Made by a program: the position numbers and the translations under genes
Assembly (NCBI GenBank): GCA_947474365.1
Contig: CANJIU010000043.1
Span: 1 to 64,000, forward strand
Direction: 5' to 3'
Origin: Opitutia bacterium
GTDB taxonomy: Bacteria; Verrucomicrobiota; Verrucomicrobiia; Opitutales; Opitutaceae
Length of the DNA stretch: 64,000 nt
Part shown: positions 25,717 to 34,633 of the stretch, piece by piece
Layout: the number at the start of each line of letters is the position of its first letter
How positions within the stretch are numbered: position 1 is the first letter of the stretch
The notes under the pieces: generated by a model
What the model saw: only the letters and a program-made list of their open reading frames with translations
Databases searched by the model: none
What the model was told of the DNA's origin: nothing

Positions 25717-25841
25717 GTTTTCCGGGTGGCCGCGCCCGTCGGCGGCGCGCCCTCCGGTCGGAATGACACGGTCCACGGCGATTTTTTCCGTGTGTTCCCG
25801 CGGTTCCGTCGGCAACTCTTCTCATCCCTTTCCTCCACGCC

Positions 25842-27056
25842 ATGCGCATCCATCCGTTCCAAGGTCTTGTTCCCACGCCCGCCGCCGCGCCCGAAGTCGC
25901 CTGCGTGCCCTACGACGTCGTCAACGCCGCCGAGGCAGCCGCCCTCGCCGCCGGCCGGCCCCACAGTCTCCTGCGCGTGGACCGCGCCGAGATCGATCTG
26001 CCGGCGGGGACCAACCCCTACAGCGACGCGGTGTACGCGAAGGCCCGGGAAAACCTCTTGGCGTTGCAGCGGGCCGGCGTCCTCGTCCGCGAGACCGAGC
26101 CCTGCCTTTACGTTTACCAGCAGCAGATGGGCTCGCACGTGCAGCGCGGGCTCGTCGCGGGTTGTCACGTCGACGATTACGATGCGGAGCTGATCAAGAA
26201 GCACGAGAAGACTCGCAAGGACAAGGAGGACGACCGGACGAAGCTCATCGATACGCTTAGCGCGGACACCGGCCCGGTTTTTCTGACCTATCGCGACAAC
26301 GCCGCCGTCACTGCGCTCGTGAATGCGAAGACCAAGGAAAAGCCGCTTCACGATTTTACGGCGCCCGACGGCATCCGTCACACGATGTGGCGCATCGCCG
26401 GTGGCGCCGAATGGGTGAAGTCCTTCGGCGCCGTGCCGGTGACGTATATCGCGGACGGCCATCATCGCGCGGCCAGCGCCGCGCGCGTTGCCCGGCTCCG
26501 TCGCGAGCGCAATCCCCAGCATACCGGGGCCGAGGACTACAATTGGTTCCTCTGCGTGTTGTTTCCCGCGAGCGAGCTGAAGATTCTGCCCTACAACCGA
26601 CTGATCGTGGATTTGAACGGGCTTTCGCCTGCCGATTTTCTGGCGAAGGTAAAGGCGTTGTTCGGCCTCCAGGAAAATGCCGCGCCGTCGCCGGCCGCGG
26701 TCGGCCAGGTGAGCATGTACCTCGGGGGCAAGTGGTATGGCCTGCGTTGTGTCGCCGAGGCCAGCGCCGACCCGGTGTCCCGCCTCGATGTGAGCGTGCT
26801 GCAGGACAAATTGCTCGCCCCTGTTCTTGGAATCGAGGACGTGCGGACGAGCAAGCGGATCGACTTTGTCGGAGGGATCCGCGGCACCCCGGAACTCGTG
26901 AAACGCGTCGACGCCGAGGGCGGCGTGGCATTCTCGATGTACCCGGTGACACTGGCACAATTGATGGACATTGCCGACGCCGGTCAGATCATGCCGCCGA
27001 AGAGCACCTGGTTCGAGCCCAAGCTTCGCTCCGGTCTGGTTGTTCACACGTTCTGA
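25842..27056 (+). CDS. DUF1015 family protein
   Basis: The 404-residue protein of the DUF1015 family begins MRIHPFQGLVPTP with VACVPYDVVN (near 19-28). It contains YIADGHHRAASA (near 203-214) and CVLFPASELKILPYNR, the most conserved blocks of the family. Members occur across bacteria and archaea, often near serine synthesis genes; the activity is unknown. The gene stands alone after the ribosomal terminator. Confidence 0.88.
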   Translation: MRIHPFQGLVPTPAAAPEVACVPYDVVNAAEAAALAAGRPHSLLRVDRAEIDLPAGTNPYSDAVYAKARENLLALQRAGVLVRETEPCLYVYQQQMGSHVQRGLVAGCHVDDYDAELIKKHEKTRKDKEDDRTKLIDTLSADTGPVFLTYRDNAAVTALVNAKTKEKPLHDFTAPDGIRHTMWRIAGGAEWVKSFGAVPVTYIADGHHRAASAARVARLRRERNPQHTGAEDYNWFLCVLFPASELKILPYNRLIVDLNGLSPADFLAKVKALFGLQENAAPSPAAVGQVSMYLGGKWYGLRCVAEASADPVSRLDVSVLQDKLLAPVLGIEDVRTSKRIDFVGGIRGTPELVKRVDAEGGVAFSMYPVTLAQLMDIADAGQIMPPKSTWFEPKLRSGLVVHTF

Positions 27057-27212
27057 GGATGGTGCGTGGGGTGGATCGGCGCCTCGATTCGCCCCGGTCT
27101 GGTCTGAGGCCGCCGCGCGTCGCGCCGGCAGTTGTGGACGATGGTGATCGCGGCATTAATCCAGCTCCGAAAGGGAGTCGGGGCCTCGGAACCAGCATCC
27201 ACATGTCCAGCT

Positions 27213-27439
27213 ATGATTGCCACGCAAGTTCGCCAGAAAGACGCGGTGTTTTATTTCGCTTCGTGCAATTCGGAGCGGTTGCTAAAAAAAGTGCGTTTAA
27301 TCTGCCGGTTCTACGACGAGGAGGGCGGCGGGATTAGGGCGGAGGAGGTTGCGCTGATGACGATGTCAGGCAGTTCATCGCGAAGATTGAGCGCAGCGAC
27401 AAGACGTTCCAGCGGGACATGTCGCGCGAGAAGGATTGA
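27213..27439 (+). pseudogene. Possible frameshifted remnant of a short gene
   Basis: From ATG 27213 a frame reads SERLLKKVRLICRFYDEEGG and continues to about 27356. A different frame then gives a coding-like charged tail DDDVRQFIAKIERSDKTFQR ending at TGA 27437-27439. The frames differ by -1 and the second is blocked upstream by TAG at 27335, so any join lies in about 27338-27355. No family was recognised. The rest of 27057-27508 shows nothing else. This is a weak call. Confidence 0.28.
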
Positions 27440-27508
27440 TGGCCGTCTGGCCCGGTGGGTTTGGGAAGTCGGCGCCCGGCTGCTGCCGAAGGTGATCGCG
27501 GAATGCGG

Positions 27509-28783
27509 TCACGGGAACAGCCCGCGACTCTGCTTGGCGTCGGCCACGCGCTGGATGCCGAGGGTCAGTGCGGCGAGGCGGCGGCTGAATTGGAATTTAC
27601 CCTTCTGTGCCTCGACCGCGTCCTTGGCGTGATCGAGAATGGCGAAGAGCTTCCGCATCACTTCGTCGCGGTCCCAGTAGTAGCTCGACAGGTTCTGCAG
27701 CCACTCGAAGTACGAGACGACCACCCCGCCGGAGTTGCAGAGCACGTCCGGGATTAGCTCGATGTCGCCGCGCTCCTCGATGATCTTGTCCGCCGCGTTG
27801 GTAGTCGGGCCGTTGGCCGCCTCGGCGAGCAGGCGACAGCGGAGTTTGGCGGCGTTTTTTTCCGTGATGACGCGTTCCAGCGCTGCGGGGACGAGGACGG
27901 TGCACTTCAACTCAAGCAAATGTTCGTTGGAGATCGCCTCGCCGCCGTCGAAATCCCGCAGCACCTTTTGGTACTTCAGGAATGTCAGCGCCTTGTTGAG
28001 ATCGATACCCTTGGGATTGTGAATCGCCCCGGTGTAGTCGGAAATCGCGATGATCTTCGCCCCGTAATTCGCCAATGCGATCGCTGTCTCGCTGCCGACG
28101 TTGCCGAACCCCTGGATGGCGACGGTTGCCTTCTTGATCGGCACTTTCAGGTCTTCGAGATATTTTTTCACGAGGTACGCGACGCCGGCCCCGGTCGCCT
28201 CCCGCCGTCCTTGCGAACCGCCGAGCGCAATTGGTTTCCCCGTCACGACTGCGGGTTCCACGTGGCCGACGTGGTTGGAGTAGGTGTCCATCATCCAGCC
28301 CATGATCTTCTCGTTGGTGCCGACGTCCGGTGCCGGCACATCGGTGTGGGGACCGACGAAGTTCACCATCTCCTGCATGTAGCGGCGGGAGAGATGCTCG
28401 AGTTCGGACTCGGACAACTCGTTGGGATCGACGATCACGCCGCCCTTGGCTCCGCCGTAGGGCAGGCCGACCAGTGAACACTTCCAGCTCATCCACATGG
28501 AGAGCGCGGCGACCTCGCCCAGGGTGACATGCTGGTGGAAGCGAATGCCGCCCTTGGACGGCCCCGTCGAGAGATTGTGCTGCACCCGGTAACCTTCGAA
28601 GACCGTTACGCTGCCGTCGGCGCGCTTGACGGGCAGGGCGACGGCGAGGCAGCGCCGCGGGTATTTGGTGCGGTCGCGGATCGCGTCCGGCAGGTTGATC
28701 GCGTCGGCGGCCTTGTCGAACTGGCGGCACGCCATCCGGAACACATCGGAATCGTAGAGGGAGGAAACGATGGCTTTGGACAT
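27509..28783 (-). CDS. gdhA: Glutamate dehydrogenase (Glu/Leu/Phe/Val family)
   Basis: This enzyme interconverts glutamate and 2-oxoglutarate plus ammonia. The protein is 424 residues from ATG 28783, normal for the NAD-type hexamer; a start at 28858 adds unconserved residues. The catalytic lysine lies in LPYGGAKGGV (Lys113), and PAPDVGTNEKIMGWM carries the substrate-site Asp. The nucleotide fold shows AIQGFGNVGSETA (near 221). LVPAALERVI and AEAANGPTT are also typical. Coenzyme preference cannot be fixed by eye. Confidence 0.93.
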   Translation of the reverse strand: MSKAIVSSLYDSDVFRMACRQFDKAADAINLPDAIRDRTKYPRRCLAVALPVKRADGSVTVFEGYRVQHNLSTGPSKGGIRFHQHVTLGEVAALSMWMSWKCSLVGLPYGGAKGGVIVDPNELSESELEHLSRRYMQEMVNFVGPHTDVPAPDVGTNEKIMGWMMDTYSNHVGHVEPAVVTGKPIALGGSQGRREATGAGVAYLVKKYLEDLKVPIKKATVAIQGFGNVGSETAIALANYGAKIIAISDYTGAIHNPKGIDLNKALTFLKYQKVLRDFDGGEAISNEHLLELKCTVLVPAALERVITEKNAAKLRCRLLAEAANGPTTNAADKIIEERGDIELIPDVLCNSGGVVVSYFEWLQNLSSYYWDRDEVMRKLFAILDHAKDAVEAQKGKFQFSRRLAALTLGIQRVADAKQSRGLFP

Positions 28784-28921
28784 GAGCAGGGCGGCACCGT
28801 CGTTTTTCTTTCTGGCGGGCAGCGCGGTCACTGTGCTCAAGCCGGAGCGGTTTAGCAATTGGCTTTGACGGAAGGAACCCTGAATGATGCCCGCTTATTC
28901 CGCGCAAACGCGGAGTGATAC

Positions 28922-30364
28922 ATGGGCGCCCTGCTAAAACTCATCCGTTGGATCTTCGAAAAATTCGCCGCCGCCGCGGCGATGGTCTCGCTTGCGCTGC
29001 TGGCCTGCGCGCTCTGGTTGTTTCTGAAGGACAGCGTTGATTTCGACCAGTGGCGGCAGGACGTGATGAACGTGCTTAACGGCAAGCGCACTGAGGTGAA
29101 GGCCGCGCTCGACGATGTGCACAAGCGCATGGATCGGATTTCAGCGGAAATCACCGCGGAACGGGAGCGGGCGAAGCTTGCCGACAGCGCGATCGAGAAG
29201 CTGAAGGACCTGGAGAGCACGTGGGATCGCGTCATCGGTAATCCGGAGCAGCAGAAGGCCAATGCGGCGCAGTTGGAGAAGATGACGGAACTGCGGATGG
29301 GGCTGAAGGAAAAGATCGTCCAACTGCAGCGGGAGTTCACGCGCGTGACCTGGGAGCGCGACGGACTGGAGATCGCCCTGGGAAAACTCGACGTGCAACT
29401 GGCCGAGGCCAAGGAAAAGGAGTCGAGGGTGCTGCATTACCTGGAGCGCACCTGGGAATACCCGATCGGCCGGGGCGTGATGACATTACCGGTCAGATGG
29501 TGGGTTTATATTTTTCTCGGACTCTATTTTGTCGGTCCGACGGTCGGGAAGTTTAGCCTGTATTCCGTGGTGGCGCCGGTGATTTCACGGGGCCGGCCGG
29601 TGCGGCTCGTCGACCAGATGGAGACCCTGCCCGAGGTCGGGGAGAGTCGGGTAGCGGTGGATCTGCCGCTGGCCCCGGGAGAGCGACTGTGGGTGAAGGA
29701 GAAATTCCTGCAGGCCTCCGACGAGGGAGTGGAACGCCGGACGCGCTATCTGCTGGACTGGCGGATTCCATTTACCTGCTTTGCCACGGGGCTGATCGAG
29801 CTGATCGAACTCAAGAATGTCGCCGGCTCGGGCGGGGAGCGGCGGGTCACACTCTCCAATCAGGGCGATCCGCACAGCGAACTCGCGGTGATTACGCTTC
29901 CCCGCGGGGCGTCGCTGGTGCTCCGGCCAAGTTTTCTCGTCGGTGCGGTAACGGGGGACGGCGCGCGCCTGAAGATTCGGCGGCGGTGGCAGCTTTTGCG
30001 CTGGCAGGCCTGGGTGACCCTGCAGTTCCGGTTTTTTGAATTTCAGGGTCCGTGTGCACTGGTTGTGGCGGGCACCCGGGGCGTGCGCGCCGAACGTCTC
30101 GTCGACCGGCCGGGAGACGCGGTTCCGGCGCGTCGGACGAATCAGGACGCGACGATGGGGTTCACTCCCAATCTCGACTACCGCCCGGTGCGGGCGGAAA
30201 CGTTCTGGAGCTATTACCGCGGCATGAACCCTCTCTTCGACGATCTTTTTTCGGGCCGCGGGATTTTTCTCTGCCAGCAGGTTTCGGCTGCAGGGGACGC
30301 GAACAAGAGCCGGCGCTTCTGGTCCTCGATTTGGGGAGGCCTGATGAAGGTCTTCGGTTTGTAA
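28922..30364 (+). CDS. Unrecognised coiled-coil membrane protein
   Basis: The 480-residue protein has a transmembrane helix at about 15-36 and a long coiled coil at about 55-170 rich in Glu, Lys and Arg heptads. A second helix lies near 191-210 (VYIFLGLYFVGPTVGKF), followed by a C-terminal beta-rich domain. The C-terminal piece FDDLFSGRGIFL faintly recalls AIM24-like proteins; I do not assign it. The topology would put the coiled coil between two membrane helices. A 5-bp hairpin (28900-28913) precedes the start, and GGAG lies 10 bases before ATG. It is followed 31 bp later by uvrB. Confidence 0.75.
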   Translation: MGALLKLIRWIFEKFAAAAAMVSLALLACALWLFLKDSVDFDQWRQDVMNVLNGKRTEVKAALDDVHKRMDRISAEITAERERAKLADSAIEKLKDLESTWDRVIGNPEQQKANAAQLEKMTELRMGLKEKIVQLQREFTRVTWERDGLEIALGKLDVQLAEAKEKESRVLHYLERTWEYPIGRGVMTLPVRWWVYIFLGLYFVGPTVGKFSLYSVVAPVISRGRPVRLVDQMETLPEVGESRVAVDLPLAPGERLWVKEKFLQASDEGVERRTRYLLDWRIPFTCFATGLIELIELKNVAGSGGERRVTLSNQGDPHSELAVITLPRGASLVLRPSFLVGAVTGDGARLKIRRRWQLLRWQAWVTLQFRFFEFQGPCALVVAGTRGVRAERLVDRPGDAVPARRTNQDATMGFTPNLDYRPVRAETFWSYYRGMNPLFDDLFSGRGIFLCQQVSAAGDANKSRRFWSSIWGGLMKVFGL

Positions 30365-30395
30365 TCCCGGCAAATCGACGCTGTGTTGGGACCGG

Positions 30396-32456
30396 ATGGC
30401 GGAACCTTCCATGCTTTTCAAACTCAGCTCCCACTATCAGCCCACCGGTGATCAGCCGCAGGCCATCGACCAGCTGGTGGCCTCGTTGCACGCGAAAAAC
30501 CGCCACCAGACGCTGTTGGGGGTCACGGGTTCGGGCAAGACGTTCACGATTGCCAACGTCATTGCGCGAACGCAGCGGCCGACGCTCATCATCTCGCACA
30601 ACAAGACGCTCGCGGCGCAGCTCTACTCGGAGTTCAAGAATTTCTTCCCGGAAAACGCCGTCGAGTACTTTGTCAGTTATTACGACTACTACCAGCCGGA
30701 GGCGTATGTTCCGTCGAGCGACACGTTCATCGAGAAGGATTCCTCGATCAACGAGGAGATCGAGCGGATGCGCATCGCGGCCTCAAGCTCGCTCGTCTCC
30801 CGGCGCGACGTGATCGTTGTGGCCAGCGTGTCGTGCATCTACGGCCTGGGTTCGCCGCAGGAGTTCACGGAGATGCGTATTCCGCTCCGGCGGGGCGCGG
30901 GCATTGGGCGGCAACGGCTCCTCGAACGCCTGGTGGACAATATTTACGATCGCAACGACTACGAGCTGAAGCCGGGGCGTTTCCGGGTCCGCGGCGACGT
31001 CGTCGACATCATGCCCGCTTACCTGGAGCACGGGTTGCGGGTGGAGTTTTTCGGCGATGAGATCGACGCGCTGAGCGAATTCGATCCGCTGACCGGGAGC
31101 GTCATCCGGTCGCTCGACCAATTCGATCTCTATCCGGCGAACCAGTACGTGACCAGCCGCGGCAAATTGGAGCCGGCGATCCACGCGATTCGGGCGGAGC
31201 TCGACGAGCGGGTGGCGTACTTCGAGGGGAAGGGGCAATACCTGGAGGCGCAGCGGATTCGAATGCGCACCAATTACGATTTGGAGATGCTGCAGGAGAT
31301 GGGATTCTGCAACGGGATCGAGAACTACTCGCGGCATCTCACCGCGCGCAAGCCGGGCGAGCGTCCGTTTTGTTTGATCGATTTTTTTCCGAAGGACTTC
31401 CTGCTCGTGATCGACGAAAGCCACGCCACCGTGCCGCAGGTGGGCGGAATGTTCAACGGGGACCGGGCGCGGAAGCAGACGCTCGTGGACTACGGTTTCC
31501 GGCTGCCCTCGGCGCTCGACAATCGCCCGCAAAGTTTTGCGGAGTTCGAGACGGTGACCGGCCAGACGATCTACGTTTCCGCGACCCCGGCGGAGTTTGA
31601 GCTCAAGCGTTCCACGGTGATCGCCGAGCAGTTGGTGCGTCCGACCGGTCTCCTCGATCCGGAAATCACCATCCGCTCCACCAAGGGGCAGGTGGAAAAT
31701 CTGATCGGCGAGGTGAAGGCGGCGGCGGCCGCAGGCGAACGGGTGCTCGTCACAACGCTCACCAAGCGGCTCTCCGAGGATCTCACGAGCTTCCTGCGCG
31801 AGGCGAAGGTGCGAGTCGAATACCTGCACTCTGATATCGACGCGATCGAGCGGGTGGAAATCCTGCGAAATCTCCGGCTGGGAAACTTCGATGTCCTGAT
31901 CGGGATCAACCTGTTGCGAGAGGGGCTCGATTTGCCAGAGGTCGCGCTCGTCGCGATTTTGGATGCGGACAAGGAGGGTTTTCTCCGCAGCGAAACCTCG
32001 CTCATCCAGACCGCGGGACGCGCGGCCCGGCACGAAAAGGGCCGGGTCATATTTTATGCCGACCGCATTACCGAATCGATCCGGCGCACGCAGGAGGCGG
32101 TGACGTACCGGCGGCAAAAGCAGCTGGCGTACAATCTGGAGCACGGCATCACGCCGCGCAGCGTGAAGCGTTCGGCGCAAGCGAGCCTGCACGTCTACGA
32201 CGGAACGGGCGAAGGAGGGGCGGAGGCGGCGGTGGCGGAGACCGTCGACGATGTTGCCGCCGTGATCGCGGAGCTGGAGCAGGAGATGCAGGACGCGGCG
32301 GGCCGGCTGGAATTCGAGCGGGCGGCCGTTTTGCGCGACCAGATCAATTCGCTGCGGAGCGGCGACTACAAAAAATCTGCCCGGATGCCGGCGAAGGATT
32401 ATCCCCGGGCCCGCAGCACGGCGGCGGCCGTGCGGGGAAAATCGCGGCGCCGCTGA
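30396..32456 (+). CDS. uvrB: Excinuclease ABC subunit B
   Basis: UvrB is the damage-verifying helicase-like core of nucleotide excision repair, working with UvrA and UvrC. The 686-residue protein has Walker A GVTGSGKT (42-49), the YFVSYYDYYQPEAYVP beta-hairpin (near 90-105), helicase motifs including ATPAEFEL and QTAGRAARH, and a C-terminal UVR domain (IAELEQEMQDAAGRLEFERA, about 627-646). An internal ATG at 30411 is an alternative start that removes five unconserved residues. It converges with hpt across a repeat-rich 342-bp gap. Confidence 0.96.
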   Translation: MAEPSMLFKLSSHYQPTGDQPQAIDQLVASLHAKNRHQTLLGVTGSGKTFTIANVIARTQRPTLIISHNKTLAAQLYSEFKNFFPENAVEYFVSYYDYYQPEAYVPSSDTFIEKDSSINEEIERMRIAASSSLVSRRDVIVVASVSCIYGLGSPQEFTEMRIPLRRGAGIGRQRLLERLVDNIYDRNDYELKPGRFRVRGDVVDIMPAYLEHGLRVEFFGDEIDALSEFDPLTGSVIRSLDQFDLYPANQYVTSRGKLEPAIHAIRAELDERVAYFEGKGQYLEAQRIRMRTNYDLEMLQEMGFCNGIENYSRHLTARKPGERPFCLIDFFPKDFLLVIDESHATVPQVGGMFNGDRARKQTLVDYGFRLPSALDNRPQSFAEFETVTGQTIYVSATPAEFELKRSTVIAEQLVRPTGLLDPEITIRSTKGQVENLIGEVKAAAAAGERVLVTTLTKRLSEDLTSFLREAKVRVEYLHSDIDAIERVEILRNLRLGNFDVLIGINLLREGLDLPEVALVAILDADKEGFLRSETSLIQTAGRAARHEKGRVIFYADRITESIRRTQEAVTYRRQKQLAYNLEHGITPRSVKRSAQASLHVYDGTGEGGAEAAVAETVDDVAAVIAELEQEMQDAAGRLEFERAAVLRDQINSLRSGDYKKSARMPAKDYPRARSTAAAVRGKSRRR

Positions 32457-32484
32457 GCCCCGACCCCGCTGGACCGTTCCTCAC

Positions 32485-32529
32485 GCGCTCGAAAAAGTGT
32501 CACTTAATACGTGACACTTTTTCGAGCGC
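32485..32529. repeat. REP-like palindrome, 19-bp arms
   Basis: The left arm GCGCTCGAAAAAGTGTCAC (32485-32503) is the exact complement of the right arm (32511-32529), with a TTAATAC loop. The core GTGTCAC-N7-GTGACAC is shared with the next repeat and with the copy at 8586-8616. It lies between the convergent uvrB and hpt stops and could serve as a bidirectional terminator. Confidence 0.9.
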
Positions 32530-32550
32530 TACGACGGAACTGAGCAGGAT

Positions 32551-32592
32551 AGTGTCACGTATTAGGTGACACTCTTTCGACGGGCGAAAGAG
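32551..32592. repeat. Second REP-like palindrome plus overlapping hairpin
   Basis: AGTGTCAC (32551-32558) and GTGACACT (32566-32573) flank GTATTAG. Overlapping it, CTCTTTCG (32572-32579) and CGAAAGAG (32585-32592) form another perfect 8-bp hairpin. Together with the first palindrome it makes a doublet 21 bp apart, a typical REP arrangement. The rest of 32457-32798 shows no gene. Confidence 0.85.
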
Positions 32593-32798
32593 TCGCGGGC
32601 GTGTTGTGGGGCGGTTCGGCGCTTGCTGGAGCCAGACTGCGGAGAAAGGAAGAGAAGTGGTGCGCGCCCGATCTTCGGTGCCGAGGCATACGCCGTCCGG
32701 TTTGAAATCGACGTTCACATTATGCTCACCTTTCCGGGAGGATTTCTCCCGGCTGAACTTCTTCGGCTGGGTGCCGCGCCGTCCGGTTCAAAATCGGT

Positions 32799-33383
32799 TC
32801 AGCCCGTGGCCCAGGCGCCGACGGTCTGCTTCTCTGCCTTGAGGACGCCAATGCCGCGCAGGTTCCGGTAGCGTTCGGCGAAGTCGAGCCCGTAGCCGAC
32901 GACGAACTTGTCGGGGATTTCGAAACCGACGAAATCGGCCTCCATCGCAACTTCGCGGCGGGCCTTTTTGTCGAGCAGCACGCACGTGCGCAGGCTGGAC
33001 GGCTTCAAACCCCGCACGAGGTCGCCGACGAGTTTGAGGGTTTTCCCGGTGTCGAGGATGTCGTCAATCAGGAGGACGTCGCGTTTGGCAATATCGAGCG
33101 TCAGGCTGTGGATGATTTGCGGGGTGCCGATCGACTTGGTCTTTGTCCCGTAGCTGGAGACGCGGATGCAGTCGAGACGGACGGGGTTGTCGATCTCGCG
33201 CATCAGATCGGACGTGAACATCACGGCGCCATTGATCAGGGAGATGATGGTGAACTCGCCGTCGCCGTAGACCGTTTTGATTTCCTGCGCGAGGGACTTC
33301 ACGCGGCGCTTGATTTGCCGGTCGGTCAGCAGCACTTCGGACAAATCGGGATGCAGGAGGGCTGGGCGTTTGGAGGCGGGCAT
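32799..33383 (-). CDS. hpt: Hypoxanthine phosphoribosyltransferase
   Basis: This purine salvage enzyme joins hypoxanthine or guanine to PRPP. The protein is 194 residues from ATG 33383. The PRPP-binding signature is VLLIDDILDTGKT (near 104-116), with SLINGAVMF upstream and FVVGYGLDFAERYRNL (near 157-172) near the end, all typical of the Hpt family. The start is preceded by a 26-nt hairpin leader that is almost identical to that of the divergent ABC gene. Confidence 0.92.
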   Translation of the reverse strand: MPASKRPALLHPDLSEVLLTDRQIKRRVKSLAQEIKTVYGDGEFTIISLINGAVMFTSDLMREIDNPVRLDCIRVSSYGTKTKSIGTPQIIHSLTLDIAKRDVLLIDDILDTGKTLKLVGDLVRGLKPSSLRTCVLLDKKARREVAMEADFVGFEIPDKFVVGYGLDFAERYRNLRGIGVLKAEKQTVGAWATG

Positions 33384-33386
33384 GAG

Positions 33387-33412
33387 GAGGTTTTTGCGGC
33401 GCAAAAACCCAA
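33387..33412 (-). promoter_or_regulatory. Hairpin leader element before hpt
   Basis: On the minus strand this reads TTGGGTTTTTGCG, two bases, then GCAAAAACCTC, forming a perfect 9-bp stem with a 3-base loop (33389-33409). It ends 3 bases before the hpt ATG. The same element stands before the divergent ABC gene. Confidence 0.65.
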
Positions 33413-33512
33413 TGTCACACTTTTTCACGCGGCCGGCCGGGCCGGAAGTGGAAATCGTCGGTGAACTCCGGGTAAATCCCTTTGACTAGGCTTCCGGCGG
33501 ATCGTTCTTTCC

Positions 33513-33538
33513 TTGGGTTTTTGCGGGGCAAAAACCTC
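33513..33538 (+). promoter_or_regulatory. Hairpin leader element before ABC ATPase gene
   Basis: It is the same 26-nt element as before hpt, 24 of 26 positions identical, with perfect 9-bp arms (33516-33524, 33528-33536). It abuts the ATG at 33539. A weak promoter, TTGACT at 33482-33487 with TTCTTT at 33505-33510, would start transcription at about the hairpin itself. Confidence 0.65.
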
Positions 33539-34609
33539 ATGATTTCCATCCGCATCCAGCAACTTTCGAAACGTTTTGGGGCGGTCGTGGCCTTGCAAGA
33601 CCTCGACCTCGCCATCGCCCCGGGTGAACTGTTTTTTCTGCTGGGCCCGAGTGGCTGCGGCAAGACCACGCTGCTGCGCTGTCTGGCGGGGTTTTATCTC
33701 CCTGACGCGGGGCAGGTGTTTTTTGGCGATGAAGACGTCACGCGGCTGGCGCCACACAAGCGGAACACGGGCATGATGTTTCAGAGTTACGCTCTCTGGC
33801 CGCATCTGACGGTGGCGCAGAATGTCGCGTTTGGCCTCGAGGAGCGGAAGGTGCCGAAAGCCGAAATCAAACGCCGCGTGCTCCAGGCGCTTGAATCCGT
33901 TCGGATGGAAGTGTTCGCCGAACGCAGTCCGAACCAGCTGTCCGGCGGACAACAGCAGCGGGTCGCGCTCGCCCGCGCCCTCGTCGTCCGACCGCGTTGC
34001 CTCCTGCTCGACGAGCCGCTGTCCAACCTCGACGCCAAGCTCCGCCACGAAATGCGCACGGAGATTCGGCGGGTGTGCAAGGAATTCAAGCTCACGACCG
34101 TCTACGTCACGCATGACCAGAAGGAGGCACTCTCCGTTTCCGATCGGATGGCAATAATGGATCGCGGACGGATCCTGCAGGTGGGTTCGCCGGTGGAGGT
34201 CTATCGGCGTCCGACGTGCAAGGTGGTTGCCGACTTCATCGGTGAAACGGATTTCATTGCCGGCAGGGTGTTGAACGTGAATGGCGCCCGAGTAAGGGTC
34301 GACACGTCCATCGGCGCATTTGAAGGCGTGCTCGGCGACGCGACGGCGGTTCCGGCGGTCGGAGGGGACGTCACGCTGTCGGTGCGGCCGGAATGCTGGG
34401 TGCTGAGCCGCGAGGCGCCGGCGCGGAATTTTGTGCGCGGCCGAATCGGGCGGGCGGTTTATTTGGGCGAACTCGCGCAGTACGAACTCGCCGTTGGCGG
34501 GCACGATCTGAAGGTCGTCGAGATGAACCCACGCTTCCTCGATCCATCGGGGCGCGGAGAGGTGTTTGCGGCGGCCGATCCGGAGGATGTTGTGGTGCTC
34601 TGCGAGTGA
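33539..34609 (+). CDS. ABC transporter ATP-binding protein, iron/spermidine (FbpC/PotA) type
   Basis: The 356-residue ATPase from ATG 33539 has Walker A GPSGCGKT (36-43), Q-loop FQSYALWPHLTV, signature LSGGQQQR, Walker B CLLLDEPLSNLD and a C-terminal TOBE domain (about 230-350). It belongs to the CUT1/FbpC/PotA group. The next gene, 24 bp on, encodes a periplasmic binding protein of the iron type. No permease gene is present on either side, so the membrane part must lie elsewhere in the genome or has been lost. Confidence 0.88.
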   Translation: MISIRIQQLSKRFGAVVALQDLDLAIAPGELFFLLGPSGCGKTTLLRCLAGFYLPDAGQVFFGDEDVTRLAPHKRNTGMMFQSYALWPHLTVAQNVAFGLEERKVPKAEIKRRVLQALESVRMEVFAERSPNQLSGGQQQRVALARALVVRPRCLLLDEPLSNLDAKLRHEMRTEIRRVCKEFKLTTVYVTHDQKEALSVSDRMAIMDRGRILQVGSPVEVYRRPTCKVVADFIGETDFIAGRVLNVNGARVRVDTSIGAFEGVLGDATAVPAVGGDVTLSVRPECWVLSREAPARNFVRGRIGRAVYLGELAQYELAVGGHDLKVVEMNPRFLDPSGRGEVFAAADPEDVVVLCE

Positions 34610-34633
34610 GCACGGCCGGATGACCGCGCAATC

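Noticed and set aside
25563..27047. 494-codon open frame on the minus strand opposite the DUF1015 gene
   Set aside because: It is a high-GC antisense shadow: His/Arg/Gly-rich, no recognisable motif, and the plus strand encodes a clear DUF1015 protein.
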